DNA of 64,000 nt from Chitinophagales bacterium. GTDB taxonomy: Bacteria; Bacteroidota; Bacteroidia; Chitinophagales; Saprospiraceae. The first letter of the stretch is position 1, and the number at the start of each line of letters is the position of its first letter. The DNA lies in contig JAAFJY010000026.1 in assembly GCA_013299105.1 (NCBI GenBank), forward strand, positions 52,986 through 116,985, given 5' to 3'. Of this stretch, positions 32,302 through 40,633 are shown piece after piece. Position numbers and translations under genes: made by a program. The notes below the pieces were generated by a model, which was not told the DNA's origin, made no database searches, and saw nothing but the letters and a program-made list of their open reading frames with translations.

Positions 32302-33252
32302 ATGGACGCAACAGTCATCAAATCAACCGGGTCTTGGTACCAGGTGCAGCCCGATTCCTCCGCTGAGATCATCGAAGCCAGAATCCTGGGTAAATTTCGT
32401 CTCAACGACCTGCAAATCACCAACCCTATTGCCGTAGGTGATCGGGTAAGGGTAGAAATGGAGGCCGAAACGGACAAGGGACTAATCGTGGAGATTTACC
32501 CCCGTCACAACTACATCATTCGCCAGTCGCCGCGCCGCAAGCACGACGTACACCTGTTGGCCAGCAACGTGGACCAAGCGCTGCTGATATCCACCATTAA
32601 CCATCCACGCCTGAAATTGGGCTTCATTGATCGCTTTCTACTGACCGCTGAACCCTACGAAATCCCCAGCATCATCGCCTTCAACAAAGCTGACTTGTAT
32701 GATGAGGATGACTTGGAAACCTTTGCGGCCCTGGAGGATTTGTATGGGGGCTTGGGCTACCATGTTTTACTCGTTTCTGCACATGAAAAAACAGGTACCG
32801 AGCAGCTAAAAGAACTATTGAAAGACAAGATCACTTTGTTGAGTGGACAATCGGGGGTAGGCAAATCCAGCTTGCTCAATGCCATCCAACCCCAACTTGA
32901 GCTCCGCACGGGCGACCTTAGCGATTATTCGGGCAAAGGACAACACACCACCACTTTTGCCGAAATGCACCCCCTGGATTTTGGCGGCAAACTGATCGAC
33001 ACCCCTGGCATCAAAACCCTGGGTTTCATCCACCTCGAACCCCAGGAAGTGGCCCATAACTTCAGAGAGCTCTTCAAATATTCCACCAATTGCCGCTTTG
33101 GTGCCACTTGCCTGCACCGCAACGAACCCAATTGCGCCGTCAAGGCCGCCCTCGAAACGGGTGAGGTCAATCCATTGCGTTACGAAAACTACCTTGGCAT
33201 TTTGCAAGAAATTGAAGATTTGAATTATTGGGAGCGGAGGAAAGATGTGTAG
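32302..33252 (+). CDS. rsgA: Ribosome small-subunit-dependent GTPase A
   Basis: A 316-residue circularly permuted GTPase. It has an N-terminal OB fold (about 10-70), then G4 FNKADLYDE, G5 VSAHEKTG, G1 LSGQSGVGKSSLLNA and G3 DTPGIKTLGF in the permuted order. A C-terminal zinc module CRFGATCLHRNEPNCAVK follows. It assists late 30S maturation in the cytoplasm. Length is normal. It sits 9 bp after the GGGPS gene. Confidence 0.92.
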   Translation: MDATVIKSTGSWYQVQPDSSAEIIEARILGKFRLNDLQITNPIAVGDRVRVEMEAETDKGLIVEIYPRHNYIIRQSPRRKHDVHLLASNVDQALLISTINHPRLKLGFIDRFLLTAEPYEIPSIIAFNKADLYDEDDLETFAALEDLYGGLGYHVLLVSAHEKTGTEQLKELLKDKITLLSGQSGVGKSSLLNAIQPQLELRTGDLSDYSGKGQHTTTFAEMHPLDFGGKLIDTPGIKTLGFIHLEPQEVAHNFRELFKYSTNCRFGATCLHRNEPNCAVKAALETGEVNPLRYENYLGILQEIEDLNYWERRKDV

Positions 33253-33265
33253 CGTTTTCTGTTAA

Positions 33266-33562
33266 GGAACAGAAAAGAAATAAAGTGGACACTTTGACTT
33301 TTGATTTAGCCCATTGTGTGGCAACGTTATAGCCAAAATCATGGTCAAAATCATGCTGGAAATCAGCAAGATAGGGTGTGGAGTGTGTAAGTGTGAGTTC
33401 GGGTGAGGGGACTCCGAACATAAGTTTCGTCTCCAATTGAAAACGAGGTTTCTTCACACTCAAACCCAAACAAGCACACCCAAACCCAATTTCATCCGTG
33501 TTCCCAACTGGCCTCGCATAGCGAGGCAACGAAGATGTCTACTTTGTTTAATCTGCGGCCCT
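33266..33562 (+). repeat. Rep-E, copy 1 (297-bp repeat left of the aldo/keto reductase gene)
   Basis: Runs from GGAACAGAAAAGAAATAAAG to TTTAATCTGCGGCCC. It is nearly identical in sequence and identical in length to 34688-34984, in direct orientation. The centre is palindromic (TGTGAGTTCGGGTG... CACACTCAAACCC). Part of the interior recurs inverted at 40270-40400. The ends (AAAGTGGACA and TGTCTACTTT) are short inverted repeats. Non-coding. Confidence 0.8.
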
Positions 33563-33585
33563 AACGAACTCAAAAGAAAAAGCGC

Positions 33586-34626
33586 TCAAGGTGCCGGATC
33601 AGGAAAACGCTCCTGCACTTTTTCGATTGCTTGCAAAACCTCCTCGCTGAGTTTGAGCTCAATGCTGCCCAGGTTTTCCTGCAACTGCAACAAGGAGGTG
33701 GCCCCGATGATGTTGCTGGTAACAAAAGGCCGGGAATTCACATAGGCCAGGGCCATTTGGGCCATGCTGAGGCCATGATTTTCCGCAATTTGACAATAAG
33801 CCTCGATTGCTGCCAGTGAGCCCTCGCTGTTGTAGCGCTTGTAATTGGGAAAAAGCGTAAGGCGAGTTTTGCTCAAATCCTCGCCAGGGCGGTTGTACTT
33901 GCCACTCAGGCGGCCAAACCCCAGGGGTGAGTAGGCCAGTAAGCCCATTTTTTCGCGCAGCGAGATTTCTGAGAGGCCAATTTCAAAGGTCCGGTTGAGC
34001 AGGCTGTAGGGGTTTTGAATGCTCACGCAGCGGGGCAGGTCGTGTACTTCGGCTTTGTGCAAGAGTTTCATCAGGCCCCAGGGTGTTTCGTTCGATACGC
34101 CAAAATGCCGGATTTTACCTTCCTTCATGAAGGTTTGCAAGTTGAACAGCAATTCCTGGAAATTCTCCTGCCAGGGATCATGGCCCATCGGAAAGCCCCT
34201 TTGGCCAAAATAATTGGTTTGCCGCTCCGGCCAGTGTAGTTGGTAAAGGTCGAGGTAGTCCGTTTGCAGGCGCTGGAGGCTTTTGTGTAGAGCGTCTTCC
34301 AATTGCGCCTTGCCAAAACCCATCGGCTGGCGGATGTAATTGAAGTAGGGCATCGGCCCAGTGATCTTGCTGGCCAGGATGACTTTGTCTCGATTGCCTG
34401 TTTTTTTAAACCAGGTCCCGATGATTTTTTCGGTGCTGCCCTGGGTTTCGGCCTTGCCGGGGATGGAGTACATCTCGGCGGTATCGAAAAAATTGACGCC
34501 CTGGCTCAAGGCATAATCCATTTGGGCGTGGCCCTCTGCTTCGGTATTTTGCTGGCCCCAGGTCATCGTGCCCAGGCAAATGGCGCTGACTTTGAGGTCG
34601 GTGTGACCCAATTGACGGTATTCCAT
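33586..34626 (-). CDS. NADP-dependent aldo/keto reductase (Tas-like)
   Basis: A 346-residue protein from the ATG at 34626 (MEYRQLGHTDLKVSAICLGT). It has the AKR catalytic tetrad: FFDTAEMYS (D and Y), ILASKITGP (K) and YQLHWPER (H). The cofactor-binding C-terminus includes NIIGATSLLQLQENLGSIEL. The extended loop with RQTNYFGQRGF is typical of the Tas/YajO-type subgroup. It reduces small carbonyl compounds. It is framed by two direct 297-bp Rep-E copies, so homologous recombination between them would delete the gene. Confidence 0.88.
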   Translation of the reverse strand: MEYRQLGHTDLKVSAICLGTMTWGQQNTEAEGHAQMDYALSQGVNFFDTAEMYSIPGKAETQGSTEKIIGTWFKKTGNRDKVILASKITGPMPYFNYIRQPMGFGKAQLEDALHKSLQRLQTDYLDLYQLHWPERQTNYFGQRGFPMGHDPWQENFQELLFNLQTFMKEGKIRHFGVSNETPWGLMKLLHKAEVHDLPRCVSIQNPYSLLNRTFEIGLSEISLREKMGLLAYSPLGFGRLSGKYNRPGEDLSKTRLTLFPNYKRYNSEGSLAAIEAYCQIAENHGLSMAQMALAYVNSRPFVTSNIIGATSLLQLQENLGSIELKLSEEVLQAIEKVQERFPDPAP

Positions 34627-34687
34627 GTTGTTTGAGTGGCTTTGTACGGCTAACAAGGAACCAATATACAACGCACATTGTTTCTTG

Positions 34688-34984
34688 GGAACAGAAAAGA
34701 AATAAAGTGGACATCTTTGATTTTTGATTAAGCCCTTTGTGTGGCAACGTTATAGCCAAAATCATGGTCAAAATCACGCTGGAAATCAGCAAGATAGGGT
34801 GTGGAGTGTGTAAGTGTGAGTTCGGGTGAGGGGACTCCGAACATAAGTTTCGTCTCCAATTGAAAACGAGGTTTCTTCACACTCAAACCCAAACAAGCAC
34901 ACCCAAACCCAATTTCATCCGTGTTCCCAACTGGCCTCGCACAGCGAGGCAACGAAGATGTCTACTTTATTTAATCTGCGGCCC
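34688..34984 (+). repeat. Rep-E, copy 2 (297-bp repeat right of the aldo/keto reductase gene)
   Basis: Direct repeat of 33266-33562 with only a few differences (for example catgctgg/cacgctgg, cgcatagcg/cgcacagcg, ctttgttta/ctttattta). Its right end provides a false N-terminal extension to the next gene. Confidence 0.8.
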
Positions 34985-35014
34985 TTGCCCAGAAGTTTTC
35001 AATCTAAAATTTTC

Positions 35015-35875
35015 ATGCTTTTCCAATCACCACTTTTACGGTCCATCGTCCAGCTCCACCGTTGGCGCTTGGTTTTGGTGTACAGCCTCAACCTCCTGGA
35101 AGAGTTGGCGTACTTGCTGATCCCTGCGGCGGCTGGCATGTTGATCAACAGTTTCTTGAGTGGCAAGGGCTGGGGTTTGGCAGCATTTGCCGTGGCTTAT
35201 TTGGGCTGGCAAGGTACCGCCACTTTCCGCAGAATCCTCGATACTTATGTTTTCAGTTTGATTTATACCCAGGTTGTTGAACGCACCGTGTCGCATCACA
35301 AGGAAGCCGAAATCGACACTGGCACCATCAATGCCCGCATCGAATTGCTCAAAACGGTGGTGGAGTTTTTTGAGGTGGACCTGCCTTTTTTGGTCAAAAG
35401 CCTGCTGACCATGTTTGGCGCGGCGGCCCTTTTGTTTTTTTACAACTCCAAGCTGGCCCTGGTTTGCATCATCATTATTGTACCCTCTTTGATCCTGAAT
35501 TACTTTTTTGGCCGAAAAATGACCCTCGTAACCGAAAAAGTCAACAACGCTTACGAGCAGCAAGTAGATGTCATCGAAACCAAGTCCCTGCCCGAAGTCA
35601 AGACCTACCTCCAGCAAGTTCGCCGCCTGAACATCCAAAAATCCAATCTGGAAGCCATCAATTTTGGCCTGATCGAGATTTTCGTGTTCTTTATGATCGT
35701 GGTGTCTTTGTACATCATTTGCAAGACCCCTGAGCTCAACTACGGCTCGATTGTGGCCACCTATGGCTACATCCTGCGTTTGGCGTACAGCTTCGACTTC
35801 ATCCCGCATTTGACGGCGAGACTGGCTACGATTCGGGATGTGATTGGGCGATTGGGGGAGGTTTATGAGGGGTAA
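35015..35875 (+). CDS. Stand-alone ABC transporter six-TM module
   Basis: A 286-residue protein from the ATG at 35015. It has an ABC-exporter membrane domain: hydrophobic segments near LEELAYLLIPAAAGMLI, GLAAFAVAYLGWQG, LLTMFGAAALLFFY, LVCIIIIVPSLILNYFFG and IEIFVFFMIVVSLYIIC. No Walker A or signature follows before the stop. This matches the ABC_membrane_3-type family, which is naturally free of an ATPase domain. The partner or function is unknown. Codons upstream of 35015 belong to Rep-E. Confidence 0.7.
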   Translation: MLFQSPLLRSIVQLHRWRLVLVYSLNLLEELAYLLIPAAAGMLINSFLSGKGWGLAAFAVAYLGWQGTATFRRILDTYVFSLIYTQVVERTVSHHKEAEIDTGTINARIELLKTVVEFFEVDLPFLVKSLLTMFGAAALLFFYNSKLALVCIIIIVPSLILNYFFGRKMTLVTEKVNNAYEQQVDVIETKSLPEVKTYLQQVRRLNIQKSNLEAINFGLIEIFVFFMIVVSLYIICKTPELNYGSIVATYGYILRLAYSFDFIPHLTARLATIRDVIGRLGEVYEG

Positions 35876-36320
35876 CTTACTACAAAGTTTTTTGGTGGGT
35901 GTTGGCGCGATCTGGCAAAATTGGTAGAAAAATACCTGCTCAAGGAAAGTATGATCCATCTGGAAGTTGATGATAGGCAAGGTATGAAGCGATATGTGAC
36001 CGGAGTTGTAGGCGAAGAAATCAGCTTGCTGAATAAAAAACTGGGATGAGTAGGTAAGCATTTTGTATTGCGCACCTTTACTGCAATACAAAATGCGCTC
36101 TTCGCATATTGTATTGTGAAAAGGTACGTAGTCATTTGGCACAATGATTAATTGATTGGCTATCAAAGGATATGAATTTTTTCCGTTAAAAAAAGTTGTA
36201 TTTTTCTTCAAGCGTTGTATGTTTGTCTTTGAGTATGCGAGGTTCGTATATTATCACGTTGGCTGTAATGCAGACGCAGATTCTAACTTCTAACAATTTT
36301 TTAACCCTTTAAAAATAATT
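35876..36320. other. Intergenic region with a perfect 14-bp inverted repeat and a short coding remnant
   Basis: GCATTTTGTATTGC (36058-36071) and GCAATACAAAATGC (36083-36096) form a perfect stem with an 11-nt loop; a third half-copy (GCATATTGTATTG) follows. Just before it, a plus-strand frame ending at 36048 reads LVEKYLLKESMIHLEVDDRQ...EEISLLNKKLG and looks like the tail of a lost gene. No complete gene is seen on either strand. Confidence 0.4.
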
Positions 36321-37214
36321 ATGAAACATTCAAGAGTACGAAATTTCCTATTAATCTTATTGCTTTTTATCAGTAGTGCTTCACTATTTGGACAAAAATT
36401 AGAGCCTAAGAAAAGAATACTGGAACCAGACACTACCATTACTTCAAAAATCATGGGAAAAGACTATCAGTTGTACATTTCTTTTCCAAGTGGTTATTCA
36501 AATAAGGATACCACTAAGTATCCTGTTTTATATGTGCTTGATGGAAGTAGCTCTTTTCCACTATTTAAATCTGCAAGAGAAGCTATGGATTTAGGTAATG
36601 AATTGGAAAAAGTAATTATTGTAGGTATTGGAAGCGGACGAGACCTCGCTTCTTGGTACATAAACAGGGGGTATGACTATACGCCTTCTCTAGATACTAT
36701 CTATCACCGGAGAAGTGAAAAACAATTCGGATTTCCAAATGGTACAATCAAATCAGGTGGGGCAGAAAAATTCTTAAAATGCATTACAACAGAAATAATT
36801 CCTTATGTAGAAACACACTACAAAACTACAAATGACCGTGGCATAACAGGGCATTCATTAGGTGGATTATTTACTACCTGGTGTTTTATAAATACCAAAG
36901 GGGTGTTTACACGATTTGGTATCAACAGCCCTTCGCTTTGGTGGAATAGTAATGAAGTACTCACGCAAGCAGAATCATTTTTTGATGCCCATAAAACTTT
37001 GGACATACCATTTACCAAAGTGTTTGTATCAGTAGGCGAAAAAGAGGGCCCAATTATGAATTTAGTTATGGAAAAGTATAGTACACTACTTGAAAATAAG
37101 GCATATAAAAATGTTGCAGTAACAAAACATGAGTTTAGTGGTGAAACACACCTGTCTGTAGTTCCAGCCAGTTTAAGCAGGACACTTTCTGTTTTGTATG
37201 GGACAAAAAAATAG
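36321..37214 (+). CDS. Secreted alpha/beta-hydrolase, Fes/IroE-like esterase family
   Basis: A 297-residue protein with a signal peptide (about 1-25, LILLLFISSASLFGQ). Its esterase core has YPVLYVLDGSSSF, the nucleophile elbow GHSLGG (S in ITGHSLGGLFT), FGINSPSLWW and a C-terminal histidine in FSGETHLSVVP. Relatives hydrolyse trilactone siderophores or acyl esters in the periplasm; the substrate here is unknown. It is AT-rich. Its stop codon is followed after 10 bp by a long attC-like palindrome, giving it the layout of a gene cassette. Confidence 0.82.
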   Translation: MKHSRVRNFLLILLLFISSASLFGQKLEPKKRILEPDTTITSKIMGKDYQLYISFPSGYSNKDTTKYPVLYVLDGSSSFPLFKSAREAMDLGNELEKVIIVGIGSGRDLASWYINRGYDYTPSLDTIYHRRSEKQFGFPNGTIKSGGAEKFLKCITTEIIPYVETHYKTTNDRGITGHSLGGLFTTWCFINTKGVFTRFGINSPSLWWNSNEVLTQAESFFDAHKTLDIPFTKVFVSVGEKEGPIMNLVMEKYSTLLENKAYKNVAVTKHEFSGETHLSVVPASLSRTLSVLYGTKK

Positions 37215-37224
37215 AAGCACTACA

Positions 37225-37419
37225 GCCAACAGGCGGTTTGGCAATATGGCGGGGCGACGAATAAATTCTCAACTTTTTATTCGCTAATCGGCTTCAGTTC
37301 CAGCCGACGAATAAAGCCGAGCTATAGAATAAACAATGAACTTTTAGTTATAAATTTAGCCGCAGTTACGGGCTGACGATTTTCAAATACCGCCACATCG
37401 CCAAGCCGTGTCCGTTAGC
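37225..37419 (+). repeat. attC-like imperfect palindrome behind the esterase gene
   Basis: GCCAAC at 37225 and GTTAGC at 37414-37419 bracket two matching arms: CGGTTTGGCAATATGGCGG, and CGGCTTGGCGATGTGGCGG in the complement. The structure of about 195 bp starts 10 bp after a stop codon and ends near the next Rep-C element. A similar left half (CAACAAGGGTTTGTTAAAAT) follows the 59130 stop codon. Core-site rules (RYYYAAC/GTTRRRY) are only partly met, so the integron interpretation is tentative. Confidence 0.4.
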
Positions 37420-37448
37420 AAAAATGCCAAGCCACCTCCTTTAACATC

Positions 37449-37557
37449 GTATTTGTAAAAGCAGGGGTGATTGGAAGCCTTTGAATAGTCGGGATTTTAT
37501 GGTATCTTTGTACGTGAGCGCGAATGGAGAAGGTAACCCCCCCGCCTTCACAAATAC
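37449..37557 (+). repeat. Rep-C, copy 4, with promoter toward the matrixin gene
   Basis: A 109-bp element with ends GTATTTGTAAAAGCAGGGG and CCCGCCTTCACAAATAC. It carries TTTG at 37480-37483, a 19-nt spacer and TATCTTTG at 37503-37510 on the plus strand. The matrixin ATG is 121 nt downstream. Confidence 0.78.
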
Positions 37558-37630
37558 GTGGCACGTTGGTGGCAATTTTATAAGAACCGACAAACATAAA
37601 ATCAACATTCCATTTCTAAAAGTACACTTC

Positions 37631-38332
37631 ATGATAAGGATCATTTTCATTTATTTCTTAACATTTCTATTATTTTACCTTTTCAACAGTTGTAATAAGG
37701 ACGTCACCCCAACATCAAAATATAAAACATGTGATTCAAATTTATACAATACATGCAATGGAATGGGTAATGGTGCATACTGTACATTCGGATATAAATG
37801 GGGAAACAATAATCCATTCTCTAATGCAGGTTTAGAGAAACCTGGTCCAGCTACTGGCAACATTACACTCACTTATAAATTTATGGATGCAGGTTTTATT
37901 TTTAGCACACATAACAAAGAAAACTTCGTAAGTCTTGCATTTGAAAATAATATATGCTCTGATGCAAAGGACAAATTTCGATTGGCTTTTGCAGAGTGGG
38001 CTTCTGTGGCAAAAATCAATTTCAGGGAAGCAACCATCAATGAAACCTCTGACATAAAGATTATGATAGCGGATATTGAGCAACAATCTTCAATTGGCTA
38101 TCCTAACTATAACCAATCACCTTGTTCTGATGTAAAAGGGCAGATTATTTTTAAGCGAAATGAGTACAATTGTTCGACTATTTATGGAGCAATACTTCAT
38201 GAAATTGGTCATGTGCTTGGTCTTGGTCATGTAAATAGTCGAAATGTGATGCACCCAAGTCAAAGTACCACTTATAGTCAACTTCAATCAGGAGATATTC
38301 TTGGAATACAAAGTATTTATGGTGCGAGATGA
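37631..38332 (+). CDS. Matrixin-like zinc metalloprotease lipoprotein
   Basis: A 233-residue protein from the ATG at 37631. It has a lipoprotein signal (FLLFYLFNSCNKD, lipidation at about C20). The M10/M12 metzincin active site is AILHEIGHVLGLGH (HExxHxxGxxH), with the Met-turn in RNVMHPS. The pro-domain is short or missing; the N-terminal half includes TLTYKFMDAGF and FRLAFAEWASVAKINFREA, the usual matrixin fold start. It would be a surface or periplasmic protease. It is AT-rich. The in-frame codons upstream of 37631 are Rep-C sequence. Confidence 0.83.
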   Translation: MIRIIFIYFLTFLLFYLFNSCNKDVTPTSKYKTCDSNLYNTCNGMGNGAYCTFGYKWGNNNPFSNAGLEKPGPATGNITLTYKFMDAGFIFSTHNKENFVSLAFENNICSDAKDKFRLAFAEWASVAKINFREATINETSDIKIMIADIEQQSSIGYPNYNQSPCSDVKGQIIFKRNEYNCSTIYGAILHEIGHVLGLGHVNSRNVMHPSQSTTYSQLQSGDILGIQSIYGAR

Positions 38333-38422
38333 ATCGTTTTCAACTTGTAAAAGAACAGTATCCCAATAAGTCCTTCCACTGTGAATTGAAAGGAATCTCA
38401 TGGAAATCTCCCTGCCTCTAAG

Positions 38423-38530
38423 GGAGCGTAAAAAAATAAGGTGGACAGATTTGGGTTTAGTGAAAAAAGAAAAACAACTGGATGAAAGGATTTTGTGTTC
38501 TTTTTTTGCTAAACACCAAAAGATGGCGTT
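38423..38530 (-). repeat. Rep-A, copy 4 (inverted, right end decayed)
   Basis: GGAGCGTAAAAAAATAAGGT through TTTTTTTGCTAAACACC matches Rep-A. The distal end (normally TCCATTTTATTTTAGCTC) is unrecognisable. It lies between the matrixin gene and the converging HxlR gene; nothing else is seen in 38333-38573. Confidence 0.65.
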
Positions 38531-38573
38531 TTATGGCACGCAGGGTGTTTTAAAACAGTTTCTACGAACAACT

Positions 38574-38897
38574 CTAACTTTCCAACATTTGTTTTTCTCC
38601 CCAACTTTTCATTTGGCTTATAAAAGGAATTAACTCCATTCCTGTATCGGTAAGGGAATATTCAACTTTTGGTGGAACTTCTAAATAGACTTTTCTGGTA
38701 ATCAGCTTATCAAACTCCAATTCTTTAAGGGTTTGGGTTAGCATTTTTGGAGTTATTCCAACCACAGCTCTGTTCAACTCTCCATACCTGAGACAACCAT
38801 CTCTAAGCACCCATAAAATTCGACCTTTGTATTTTCCACCTATCCGCTGAAAAGCATAATCGACTGCACACTGAGCTTTTTTATTATTTTTTCCCAT
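38574..38897 (-). CDS. HxlR-family transcriptional regulator
   Basis: A 107-residue winged-helix protein with the HxlR pattern: AVDYAFQRIGGKYKGRILWVLRDG, then RYGELNRAVVGITPKMLTQTLKELE (HTH) and VEYSLTDTGMELIPFISQM (wing and C-terminal dimer helix). The conserved N-terminal cysteine is C10. HxlR proteins respond to aldehydes, quinones or redox stress. It is divergent from the CPBP protease gene, with a dyad AGTACGTAC...GTATGTACT in between. Confidence 0.82.
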   Translation of the reverse strand: MGKNNKKAQCAVDYAFQRIGGKYKGRILWVLRDGCLRYGELNRAVVGITPKMLTQTLKELEFDKLITRKVYLEVPPKVEYSLTDTGMELIPFISQMKSWGEKQMLES

Positions 38898-38942
38898 TTT
38901 TTAAAAATTAAAGGCGTTGATTTTCAACATTAATATAGTTTT

Positions 38943-38971
38943 AGTACGTACCATACATTTTAGTATGTACT
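38943..38971. promoter_or_regulatory. Putative HxlR operator dyad
   Basis: AGTACGTAC (38943-38951) and GTATGTACT (38963-38971) are inverted copies with one mismatch and an 11-bp spacer. The dyad lies 46 bp upstream of the HxlR start. Autoregulation is inferred from position. Confidence 0.5.
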
Positions 38972-39008
38972 TGCAACAAAGGTAGTAAATATTTTCATTT
39001 GTGGAAAC

Positions 39009-39170
39009 GTAAAAACTTAGCCTGCTCCCATTTTGGCCCAAAAAGGCCGTTTTTCCGTGATCCTTCGCCTCTTTTAGTGAAGGTAGCACCTGCTACCCCC
39101 ACTAAAAGAGGCTCGGCTGACGAAAAACCGTCATCTTTTTTGGCTCAAAACCGCTAGCCTAAGTTTTTAC
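39009..39170 (-). repeat. Rep-D, copy 3 (162 bp, best-preserved ends)
   Basis: GTAAAAACTTAGCCTGCTC at the left and CGCTAGCCTAAGTTTTTAC at the right are near-perfect inverted repeats. This copy defines the family ends. It contains an internal palindrome of CTTTTAGTGAAGG/CACTAAAAGAGG. It fills the gap between the HxlR operator and the CPBP gene. Confidence 0.7.
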
Positions 39171-39201
39171 ACAAAACTTTGAATGCACTAAATCAAAACA
39201 A

Positions 39202-40059
39202 ATGAATGCATTGGTCAAAAGAGTACTGTATTTTCCAGTTACTAAAATTATTATAGGAATTAGTGTTCCATTTTCACTATTCGTAGTAATTCAAAACTTT
39301 GTTTTAAAACCATTTTTTTATAGCATTATTCAAGGTAAAAGTATTGCTGACCCAATTATTATTTTTATTTCTGCTATAGTACTGTTAGTTAGCTATTACT
39401 ATTTATTCCATTTTTATGATAAAAGAAAAATCACCGAACTATCCCTAAAATATTTACCCAAAGAAATGTTTGGGGGCTTTATTCTTGGGTTTTCGACAAT
39501 TTCTTTATCTATTTTCATTTTATATTTATTAAACCACTATCAGGCTTCTGGTATTACAACTACACATTACACAGCAAGGATGTTCACAGTATTAATATTT
39601 GCTGCGATAGTTGAAGACTTATTTCATAGAGGGCTAATCGTAAGGGTGGTGGAAAATTGGTTAGGTACTCACATAGCTATTGTGATTGCAATGTTGGTAG
39701 AATTACAACACATTTTTAACCCCAACTCAAACCTTTTTAGTTTTTCTGTCGATTTGATTTGGGGGTTTACTATGGCAATGATGTTTATCTATACTAAAAG
39801 AATATGGCTACCATATTTCTTCCATTTAGGTTGGAATTTTTCTCAGCCTTTTTATGGCTCCAATCTCACAGGTACAAATGATTTAGGAACTATCATTCAA
39901 TCTAAATTTAATGGTCCTGAACTATTAACAGGTGGTGCATTTGGAATTGAAAATTCAATTTTTACGGCATCATTTCTATTAATTATTGGTATTGTTCTTT
40001 ATTACCTTGCCAAAAAAGAAGGCAAAATTGTCAAAGGCAAACTGTTTAATCGCCATTAA
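39202..40059 (+). CDS. CPBP-family intramembrane metalloprotease-like protein
   Basis: A 285-residue polytopic protein with about 7-8 TM segments. The CPBP/Abi motifs are VEDLFHRGLIVRVVE (motif 1, normally EExxxR; here E-D-x-x-x-R), a motif-2 phenylalanine/histidine segment (FFHLGWNF) and LQHIFNPN. The family includes CAAX prenyl proteases and bacteriocin self-immunity proteins. Glu-to-Asp in the second position of motif 1 may alter activity. Divergent from HxlR; AT-rich. Its stop codon lies at the start of a Rep-G copy. Confidence 0.75.
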   Translation: MNALVKRVLYFPVTKIIIGISVPFSLFVVIQNFVLKPFFYSIIQGKSIADPIIIFISAIVLLVSYYYLFHFYDKRKITELSLKYLPKEMFGGFILGFSTISLSIFILYLLNHYQASGITTTHYTARMFTVLIFAAIVEDLFHRGLIVRVVENWLGTHIAIVIAMLVELQHIFNPNSNLFSFSVDLIWGFTMAMMFIYTKRIWLPYFFHLGWNFSQPFYGSNLTGTNDLGTIIQSKFNGPELLTGGAFGIENSIFTASFLLIIGIVLYYLAKKEGKIVKGKLFNRH

Positions 40060-40173
40060 GAGCATGTTTAAAATTTTTTGTTTGCCGTAAACTGGCCCAA
40101 TTTCGCCTTAACCTTTTTAATAAGGTCGTTAGGAAAATGCTCATTGTGCGGTGCATAACTCCGCTTTTCCTGC
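40056..40173 (-). repeat. Rep-G, copy 2
   Basis: TTAAGAGCATGTTTAAAATT through GCATAACTCCGCTTTTCCTGC is the inverse of the 62535-62648 copy and of the 22199-22282 fragment. It contains an inserted AT-rich palindrome (CCTTTTTAATAAGG). It overlaps the stop codon of the CPBP gene. Confidence 0.6.
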
Positions 40174-40235
40174 TACCTTTATTAAAAGGGTTAGTGGCAA
40201 GCCACGAATAAACCTTACCAAATCGCAACTTCGTT

Positions 40236-40260
40236 GCCTCGCTGCGCGAGGCTTTTTTTA
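40236..40260 (+). terminator. Rho-independent terminator (repeated hairpin)
   Basis: GCCTCGC-TGC-GCGAGGC followed by TTTTTTTA, identical in stem to the hairpin at 28726-28750 and with the same 19 upstream bases. It can end transcripts from the CPBP gene. Confidence 0.7.
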
Positions 40261-40269
40261 GCACACGGA

Positions 40270-40400
40270 TAAAATTGAGTTTGGGTGTGTTTGTTTGGGT
40301 TTGAGTGTGAAAAACCCCGTTTTCAATTGGAGACTAAACTTATGTTCGAAGCCCCCACACCCGAACTCACACTTGCACACTCCACACTCTATCTTGCGGA
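40270..40400 (-). repeat. Rep-E internal fragment, inverted
   Basis: TTGGGTGTGTTTGTTTGGGT through CACACTCCACACTCTATCTT is the inverse of the central part of Rep-E (about 33362-33485). The element ends are lacking. A Rep-F piece follows (CCAGCATGACGTTGACC). Confidence 0.6.
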
Positions 40401-40433
40401 TTCCCAGCATGACGTTGACCCTGACGTTGACAA

Positions 40434-40598
40434 CTAGTGGTCCAAATTGTAAATCTGCCCCAAGTTCCACGGGCTCTTTGTCTCCGTAGCTGCGTTGTTC
40501 GTTGGTCAAATAGTCCACTATTTTCCCTCCTCTCGCCTTGCTACAAAGCCAAATAGCCTGCCTGCAACCTAGGGGGTATTTGTAATTCGTACCACTAG
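40434..40598 (-). repeat. Rep-B, copy 3 (165 bp, inverted)
   Basis: From CTAGTGGTCCAAATTGTAAA to CGTACCACTAG. Its frame on the minus strand remains open, as in copy 1 (DYLTNEQRSYGDKEPVELG). It lies between Rep-F/Rep-E debris and the 3' end of the YdeI-like gene. Confidence 0.75.
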
Positions 40599-40633
40599 CG
40601 ATTAAAAAATTGGAAAGGTTTATTTTTGAACCG

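Noticed and set aside
35036..36211. Long minus-strand frame opposite the ABC six-TM gene
   Set aside because: Its C-terminal two thirds are the antisense of a convincing membrane protein, and its composition (Q/H-rich) is typical of a shadow frame.
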